Shown in pieces: positions 1 through 3,448 of a stretch of DNA of 7,030 bases; within the stretch, counting starts at the first letter, position 1, and each line of letters begins with the position of its first letter. The DNA is from Actinomycetota bacterium (lineage in GTDB: Bacteria > Actinomycetota > Actinomycetes > Mycobacteriales > Micromonosporaceae), in NCBI GenBank assembly GCA_005885115.1, contig VAXX01000499.1, positions 1 to 7,030 of the forward strand, given 5' to 3'. The notes below the pieces were generated by a model. That model was not told the origin of the DNA. It saw only the letters and a list, made by a program, of their open reading frames with translations, and did not search any database. A program made the position numbers and the translations under genes.

Positions 1-2
1 GC

Positions 3-668
3 ACCCGGATCAACACCGGGCAGTTGACCGTACAGACCGACGCCCGGACCGCGCCGGCCACCCTGGTGAGCCTGGCCGGCCTGTGGCAGAGCGTGTCGGA
101 GAAGGGCCAGGAGCCGCCCACGCGCGACATCGCGGCGGCGTTCGGCTGGACCACGGTCGTCCCGCTCGACCTCAACCAGAACGGCGCGGTCCTGCCCGAG
201 GGCGACGAGGTGATGTCCGGGTACTGGCTGCCGGCCGATCCGACGATGCCGGTGAAGGTACGCCAGATCGAGGCGTACCACACCTACCCGCACCCGGCGA
301 CGTTCAAGTGGTTCGCCAAGGGCAGTACCACGCTGACCTCGCTGTTCGGCATGGAAGGGCACTGGGCCCAGTCGCTGTTCCCGCAACTGGCCTCGGGGCA
401 GCCGGCGGCCGGGCAGTTCAGCCCGACCGGAGCCTTCGGGCTGGCCGTGGACAGCGAGAACAGTGACGACACCCGCAACGACCAGTCCGTGGACAAGTCC
501 AAGGGCTGCCCGGGGCCGTGCGGGCACCACGTCCGGTTCTTCCCGCTGTACGACGCGTCGGGCTCGCTGGTGCCGAACGCGTACTACCTGGTGATGGACT
601 ACTCCGGGATCAACTACGACTACCAGGACAACGGGTACCTCGTCACGAACATCAAGCCGGCGGCCTAG
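3..668 (+). CDS. Secreted beta-sandwich protein, C-terminal part (5' end outside window)
   Basis: The frame is open from the left edge, so this is the last 221 residues of a longer protein; the TTG at 24 is an internal codon, not a convincing start. The composition is that of an extracellular domain: many Thr, Ser, Gly, Asn and aromatic residues, few Lys, no membrane helix. The first ~30 residues (QLTVQTDARTAPATLVSLAG) look like the end of a preceding beta-rich domain. Near the end lie an Asp/Asn-rich stretch (SENSDDTRNDQSVDKS), then a CPGPC pair followed by GHHVRF, then a Tyr/Asp-rich terminus (MDYSGINYDYQDNGYLVTN). From memory, similar C-termini occur in large secreted multidomain proteins with Ig-like or malectin-like modules in soil bacteria, but I cannot name the family. 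The two cysteines could form a small disulfide loop and the Asp/Asn cluster could bind calcium; both are inference. The protein ends at TAG 666-668. Coding status is firm, function unknown. Confidence 0.85.
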   Translation, partial: TRINTGQLTVQTDARTAPATLVSLAGLWQSVSEKGQEPPTRDIAAAFGWTTVVPLDLNQNGAVLPEGDEVMSGYWLPADPTMPVKVRQIEAYHTYPHPATFKWFAKGSTTLTSLFGMEGHWAQSLFPQLASGQPAAGQFSPTGAFGLAVDSENSDDTRNDQSVDKSKGCPGPCGHHVRFFPLYDASGSLVPNAYYLVMDYSGINYDYQDNGYLVTNIKPAA

Positions 669-671
669 GTT

Positions 672-694
672 GCCGGGTTGATCGGCTTCCCGGC
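672..694 (+). terminator. Possible weak hairpin after the secreted-protein gene
   Basis: GCCGGG (672-677) and CCCGGC (689-694) can form a 6-bp all-G/C stem with an 11-nt loop just after the stop at 668. There is no T-tract, as is common in actinomycetes. In such GC-rich DNA a stem of this size also arises by chance, so support is weak. Confidence 0.25.
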
Positions 695-710
695 CGGGTA
701 CGGGACCGGA

Positions 711-905
711 ATGACGGACGAGACCCAACCGGCGGACGTGGTCGACGAGGGCGCCAGTGACGTCCTGGCCGAGGACGAGGTGGTGCACGTACCGCCGGCC
801 ACCCATGAGTTGGCCGACAGCCTTGAGCACGGCTCGACGTACCTGCCCGACGTGCCGCACTGGGACGAGGGCGAGGACGCCGAGCTTACCGACGAACGTC
901 GATAA
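711..905 (+). CDS. Small highly acidic hypothetical protein (64 aa)
   Basis: A 64-residue protein starting at ATG 711, preceded by a weak GGGA at 702-705; an in-frame TTG at 678 is possible but would add a segment overlapping the hairpin region. It contains 10 Asp and 10 Glu, only two basic residues (the final Arg-Arg) and no Lys, giving a strongly negative charge. Third codon positions are mostly G or C, which supports real coding. No membrane segment, signal peptide or cysteine is seen. Four His residues (26, 32, 40, 50) are spread among the acidic residues. I do not recognise a family. The protein is probably soluble and partly disordered. Its last 20 bases overlap the end of the opposite-strand membrane gene. 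It follows the secreted-protein gene by 42 bp in the same direction and might be co-transcribed with it. Confidence 0.6.
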   Translation: MTDETQPADVVDEGASDVLAEDEVVHVPPATHELADSLEHGSTYLPDVPHWDEGEDAELTDERR

Positions 906-1092
906 CCATCGCCGCCGTGAACGCGGCGGCGACCAGCCCGGCGGTGACCAGTACGACGGCCACCGCCGGGACGCCGGCCACCAGCAGGAGCGCCCCGACC
1001 AGCAGCGCGCTCACCACAGCCGCCGCGATTTTCCAGTCGTCGCCGATGACGAAGTCGTACGCGAAGCGCCCGATGGCCCGGACGATGCTCAC
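886..1092 (-). CDS. Small two-helix membrane protein, coupled to the upstream membrane gene
   Basis: A 68-residue protein with a conserved-looking N-terminus (RFAYDFVIGDDW, residues 9-20), then two hydrophobic segments at about 22-41 and 43-64 with a Gly-Val-Pro turn between them, and a short basic end (DVRR). It is predicted to be a helical hairpin with both termini on the same side, probably the cytoplasm given the Arg residues at both ends. The GTG start (1092-1090) shares the bases GTGA with the TGA stop of the upstream gene, the usual arrangement for translational coupling. A purine-rich stretch (AGAAGG on the minus strand, about 1101-1106) could serve as ribosome binding site. It is therefore probably co-expressed with the duplicated membrane protein and may act with it. 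No family function is known to me. Its last 20 bases overlap the convergent acidic gene. Confidence 0.75.
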   Translation of the reverse strand: MSIVRAIGRFAYDFVIGDDWKIAAAVVSALLVGALLLVAGVPAVAVVLVTAGLVAAAFTAAMVIDVRR

Positions 1093-1865
1093 GCGCCCAC
1101 CTTCTCCCGCGCGCGTACCTTCGGCAGCACCGTCACCAGGATCCGGGACAGCACCAGCCAGCCGGCGAGGATGACCGGCAGCGCCAGGTCACCGCCGGGC
1201 CACTCCAGGCTCCGCCCACCGTGCAGTACGCCGAGCCCCTCCACCGACCAGAACGTGCCGTACGTGGCCAGGAGCAGGCCCACCGCGTACTTGAGCGTGT
1301 TCTCCGGTACGGCCGACAGCGGGCGGCTCGCGACGACCCCGGCGGCGGCCACCACCAGCCCGGCCACCAGGGCCGAGGCGGCGGCCACCGGGACGTTGCC
1401 GGCGTTGAGCCCGAAGGTGATCACGATGAAGACCACCTCGACGCCCTCCAGGAACACGCCCTTGAAGGACACCACGAAGCCGAACCAGTCCAGGCCGAAG
1501 CGCCGCTGCTCGCCGGCCGCACGGGCGGCCTGGGTCTGCTCCCGGTACTCCTGTGTCTCGTCGTGCTGAGCCTTGAGCCCGGCGCTGCGCAGGATCGCCT
1601 TGCGCAGCCACTGGAGGCCGAAGATCAGCAGCAGCACGCCGACCACGAGCTGGAGCGCGGACCTGGGCAGCCACGTGGCCAGCGCGTAGCCGACCACCGC
1701 GGTGAATCCGGCCAGCGCGACCAGTGCGGCGCCGGTGCCGGCCAGCGCCGAGCGCCAGCCCCGGGTCAGCCCCATCGCCAGCACGATGGTGAGCGCCTCG
1801 ACGAACTCGACGAACGCCGCGACGAACGTCGCCAGGACCAGTCCCCAGACCGCATGGTGTGCCAC
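1089..1865 (-). CDS. Seven-helix membrane protein with internal duplication and two ExxE motifs (COG4280-like)
   Basis: The protein has 258 residues. GTG 1865 is chosen because AGGAGG (minus strand, 1871-1876) lies 5 nt upstream and the hydrophobic part begins there; an upstream in-frame start at 1988 would add 41 non-hydrophobic residues and overlap the divergent gene. Helices lie at about 8-31, 40-62, 70-88, 128-152, 158-180, 190-207 and 226-247. A basic, charged loop (about 88-127) and a basic tail (PKVRARE) point to an N-out, C-in topology. Residues 14-92 and 134-212 are two copies of one unit at a constant offset of 120 residues, about 21 identical positions in 79. Each copy carries E-x-x-E (E20/E23 and E140/E143). 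With three helices per copy, the halves should be inverted, as in many transporters. The placement with COG4280 uncharacterised membrane proteins is from memory; FTR1 and GDT1 carry comparable paired acidic motifs, suggesting cation transport. This is inference, and the substrate is unknown. Confidence 0.85.
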   Translation of the reverse strand: MAHHAVWGLVLATFVAAFVEFVEALTIVLAMGLTRGWRSALAGTGAALVALAGFTAVVGYALATWLPRSALQLVVGVLLLIFGLQWLRKAILRSAGLKAQHDETQEYREQTQAARAAGEQRRFGLDWFGFVVSFKGVFLEGVEVVFIVITFGLNAGNVPVAAASALVAGLVVAAAGVVASRPLSAVPENTLKYAVGLLLATYGTFWSVEGLGVLHGGRSLEWPGGDLALPVILAGWLVLSRILVTVLPKVRAREKVGA

Positions 1866-1870
1866 CTGCG

Positions 1871-1876
1871 CCTCCT
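1871..1876 (-). promoter_or_regulatory. Strong Shine-Dalgarno that fixes the start of the membrane protein
   Basis: The minus strand reads AGGAGG followed by five bases and GTG at 1865. This is the only consensus ribosome binding site in the window placed at good spacing, and it decides the start codon against the longer reading that begins at 1988. Confidence 0.8.
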
Positions 1877-1907
1877 CGGGACGAAGTCTCGCAGATGGGC
1901 CGGCACC

Positions 1908-1919
1908 TAGGATGGGCGG
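1908..1919 (+). promoter_or_regulatory. Candidate -10 element and leaderless start for the DinB-like gene
   Basis: TAGGAT (1908-1913) matches the TANNNT -10 pattern and lies 6 bases before ATG 1920, so transcription would begin at or next to the A of the start codon. No clear -35 element is visible. An alternative reading is AGGA (1909-1912) acting as a ribosome binding site 7 bases before the start; the two readings share the same bases. Confidence 0.45.
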
Positions 1920-2429
1920 ATGACCGGTCAGGAGCCGCCGGGCTCGCTCGGCGACCTTCGGGAACTGCTTGACGCGTACCTCGACCACTACCGGGACGTG
2001 GTGCTGCGCAAGCTCGACGGGCTACCCGAGGAGGAGCTGCGGCACAGCCGGGTGCCGGCCGGCTGGACCCCGCTCGGGCTGCTGGTCCACCTGACCTGGG
2101 TGGAGCGGCGCTGGCTGGTCTGGGGCATGCTGGGCGAACCGCTGGACGAGCCGTGGGGCGACCGCGGACCCGACGACGGCTGGTGGGTGCCGGAGGGCTG
2201 GTCGGCGGAGCGGGTCCGGGCCGAGTTCGTCGCACAGGCAACGCGCTCCCGGAAGATCATTTCAGGGGTACCGGCGGCTCAGCGCGCCGCGCTCGGGGGC
2301 CGGTTCGCCACCCCGGCCGAGGCACCGACGCTGGGTTGGATCCTGTTCCACCTCCTCCAGGAGTACGCCCGCCACGCCGGCCACCTGGACATCAGCCGGG
2401 AACTGACGGACGGGACGGTCGGCGAATAG
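1920..2429 (+). CDS. DinB / DUF664-like putative metal-dependent protein
   Basis: A 169-residue protein of the size and layout of the DinB four-helix-bundle superfamily, DUF664 branch. Residues 12-35 form the first amphipathic helix (LLDAYLDHYRDVVLRKLDGL). A 'PAGWTPLGLLVHLTWVERRW' segment (46-65) carries the first conserved His, H57. The last helix, ILFHLLQEYARHAGHLDI (141-158), holds E148, H152 and H155. H57 with H152 and E148 or H155 are the likely metal ligands, by analogy with DinB/YfiT proteins. Members of the superfamily include thiol-S-transferases and the mycothiol-dependent maleylpyruvate isomerase, but most DUF664 proteins have no assigned reaction, so none is claimed here. Trp is frequent, including a GWWVPEGW stretch (87-94) between helices 2 and 3. 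The gene stands alone, divergent from the membrane gene and convergent with the methyltransferase gene. Confidence 0.88.
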   Translation: MTGQEPPGSLGDLRELLDAYLDHYRDVVLRKLDGLPEEELRHSRVPAGWTPLGLLVHLTWVERRWLVWGMLGEPLDEPWGDRGPDDGWWVPEGWSAERVRAEFVAQATRSRKIISGVPAAQRAALGGRFATPAEAPTLGWILFHLLQEYARHAGHLDISRELTDGTVGE

Positions 2430-2458
2430 CCCCGTTGCGGCGCAACGCCCGGACCGTC
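2414..2458. terminator. Nested hairpin between convergent genes (bidirectional terminator candidate)
   Basis: An inner perfect stem CGTTGC (2433-2438) / GCAACG (2442-2447) with a 3-nt loop sits inside an outer 7-bp stem GACGGTC (2414-2420) / GACCGTC (2452-2458). The inner hairpin lies wholly in the 42-bp gap between the stops at 2429 and 2472, so it could end transcription from both sides. There is no T-run on either strand. Confidence 0.5.
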
Positions 2459-2471
2459 AACGGCGCACCCG

Positions 2472-3272
2472 TCATGGCCGGCGGCCCACGCCCACGTAGC
2501 TGCCCGAGCGCTCCGGCTGCGTACCGACGTCCTCCGGCTGGTCGGGGTGCCACTGCGGTGCCCAGACGACGCCCGGCTCCAGCAGCTCGAAGCCGGCGAA
2601 CAGGGCGCGTACCTGGGCCCGGTCGCGCATCGCCAGCGGGGTGACCGTGTTGCGGTACACCTGCTCCAGCGCCTCGGTGCTGCGCCCCTCGTCGGTACCG
2701 TGCGAGATCACCAGGTAGCTGCCGGGGGCCAGGGCGTCGCGCAGGGTACCGATGATCTCGTCCGGCCGGTTGGCGTCCGCGACGAAGTGCAGGACGGCCA
2801 GCAGCAGTACGGCCACCGGCTGGTCGAGGTCGAACAGCTCGCGCAGCGCCGGGTCGGCGAGGATGCGGTCCGGCTCGCGCAGGTCGCCGTGCAGCGCGAC
2901 GGCGCCGGGGTTGTCGGCCAACAGCGCCCGGGCATGGGACACGGCGATCGGGTCGATGTCGACGTACGCGACCCGGGCATCGGGGGCGATCCGCTGCGCC
3001 ACCTCGTGGACGTTGCCGACCGTCGGGATGCCCGAGCCGATGTCCAGGAACTGGCGGATCCCGGCCCGGGTCAGGAACCGTACCGACCGTTGCAGGAAGG
3101 CCCGGTTGGCCCGGGCCAGCGCCCGGCCGTCGGGCATCGCCCGCAGCGCCTTCTCGGCCAGTTCCCGGTCCACCGCGAAGTTGTGCGCCCCGCCGAGGTA
3201 GTAGTCGTACATCCGGGCCGCGCTGGGGACCGAGATGTCGATGTCGTCCGGCGCCCACTCGGGACGGGTCAT
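2472..3272 (-). CDS. SAM-dependent methyltransferase, DUF574 / Methyltransf_19 type
   Basis: A 266-residue protein at the usual length of this actinomycete family. The N-terminus has the family signature, PSAARMYDYYLGGAHNFAVD (16-35). Motif I is FLDIGSGIPT (75-84), where D77, G79 and G81 bind S-adenosylmethionine. The acidic end of strand 2 is YVDIDP (103-108), where D105 or D107 would hold the ribose. LHGDLREPD and an AVLHFVAD segment follow as the adenine-binding and strand-4 regions. It is a class I Rossmann-fold methyltransferase, predicted cytosolic; the substrate is not known for this family and cannot be read from the sequence. ATG 3272 is supported by the signature lying just inside the N-terminus. 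No ribosome binding site is present, but TACGCT lies 7 bases upstream, suggesting a leaderless message. The gene is divergent from the LAL regulator gene and convergent with the DinB-like gene. Confidence 0.92.
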   Translation of the reverse strand: MTRPEWAPDDIDISVPSAARMYDYYLGGAHNFAVDRELAEKALRAMPDGRALARANRAFLQRSVRFLTRAGIRQFLDIGSGIPTVGNVHEVAQRIAPDARVAYVDIDPIAVSHARALLADNPGAVALHGDLREPDRILADPALRELFDLDQPVAVLLLAVLHFVADANRPDEIIGTLRDALAPGSYLVISHGTDEGRSTEALEQVYRNTVTPLAMRDRAQVRALFAGFELLEPGVVWAPQWHPDQPEDVGTQPERSGSYVGVGRRP

Positions 3273-3285
3273 GACCGACAGCGTA
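3273..3285 (-). promoter_or_regulatory. Candidate -10 element and leaderless start for the methyltransferase
   Basis: On the minus strand TACGCT (3285-3280) fits TANNNT and ends 7 bases before ATG 3272. No ribosome binding site precedes the ATG, which favours a leaderless transcript starting at or near the start codon. A good -35 is not visible. Confidence 0.45.
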
Positions 3286-3342
3286 CCGGCGCGGTGAACG
3301 GTACCCGGCTGCGCCGAGCAGGAGCCGAGCCTGGACTGGAGC

Positions 3343-3392
3343 CGTTCGACTTGTCACGGTGCGCGTTCGACGCAACGTGTACACCGTGCACC
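3343..3392. promoter_or_regulatory. Repeat-rich candidate operator between methyltransferase and LAL genes
   Basis: Within the 176-bp divergent gap, the 8-mer CGTTCGAC occurs twice in direct orientation (3343-3350 and 3364-3371), 21 bp apart, which is two helical turns. Interleaved with it is an inverted pair CACGGTG (3355-3361) / CACCGTG (3382-3388) and a perfect 8-bp palindrome GTGTACAC (3377-3384). These lie about 60-105 bp before the LAL start. They could bind a regulator, possibly a LAL itself, but each element is short and the assignment is inference. Confidence 0.35.
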
Positions 3393-3435
3393 GAGCGTGC
3401 TCGCAGCGGCCTTTCATTTGCATATCCGCTGCTCA

Positions 3436-3448
3436 TACCCTCGTTTCC
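3436..3448 (+). promoter_or_regulatory. Candidate -10 element and leaderless start for the first LAL gene
   Basis: TACCCT (3436-3441) fits TANNNT and ends 7 bases before ATG 3449. TTTCAT (3412-3417) is 18 bp upstream of it and is a poor -35. The stretch 3412-3440 is markedly more A/T-rich than the rest of the window, as expected for a promoter. No ribosome binding site precedes the ATG. Confidence 0.45.

Noticed and set aside
757..1569. 270-codon plus-strand frame
   Set aside because: Antisense to the membrane operon, composition is Arg/Thr/Pro-rich without motifs.
1189..2241. 350-codon minus-strand frame over the membrane and DinB-like genes
   Set aside because: Shifted frame of the membrane gene on the same strand; the chosen frame has helices, internal duplication and a ribosome binding site.
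3359..3448. GTG 3359 as start of the first LAL
   Set aside because: The extra 30 residues are unlike the family, the DNA is A/T-rich and holds promoter-like elements, and ATG 3449 fits the domain boundary.
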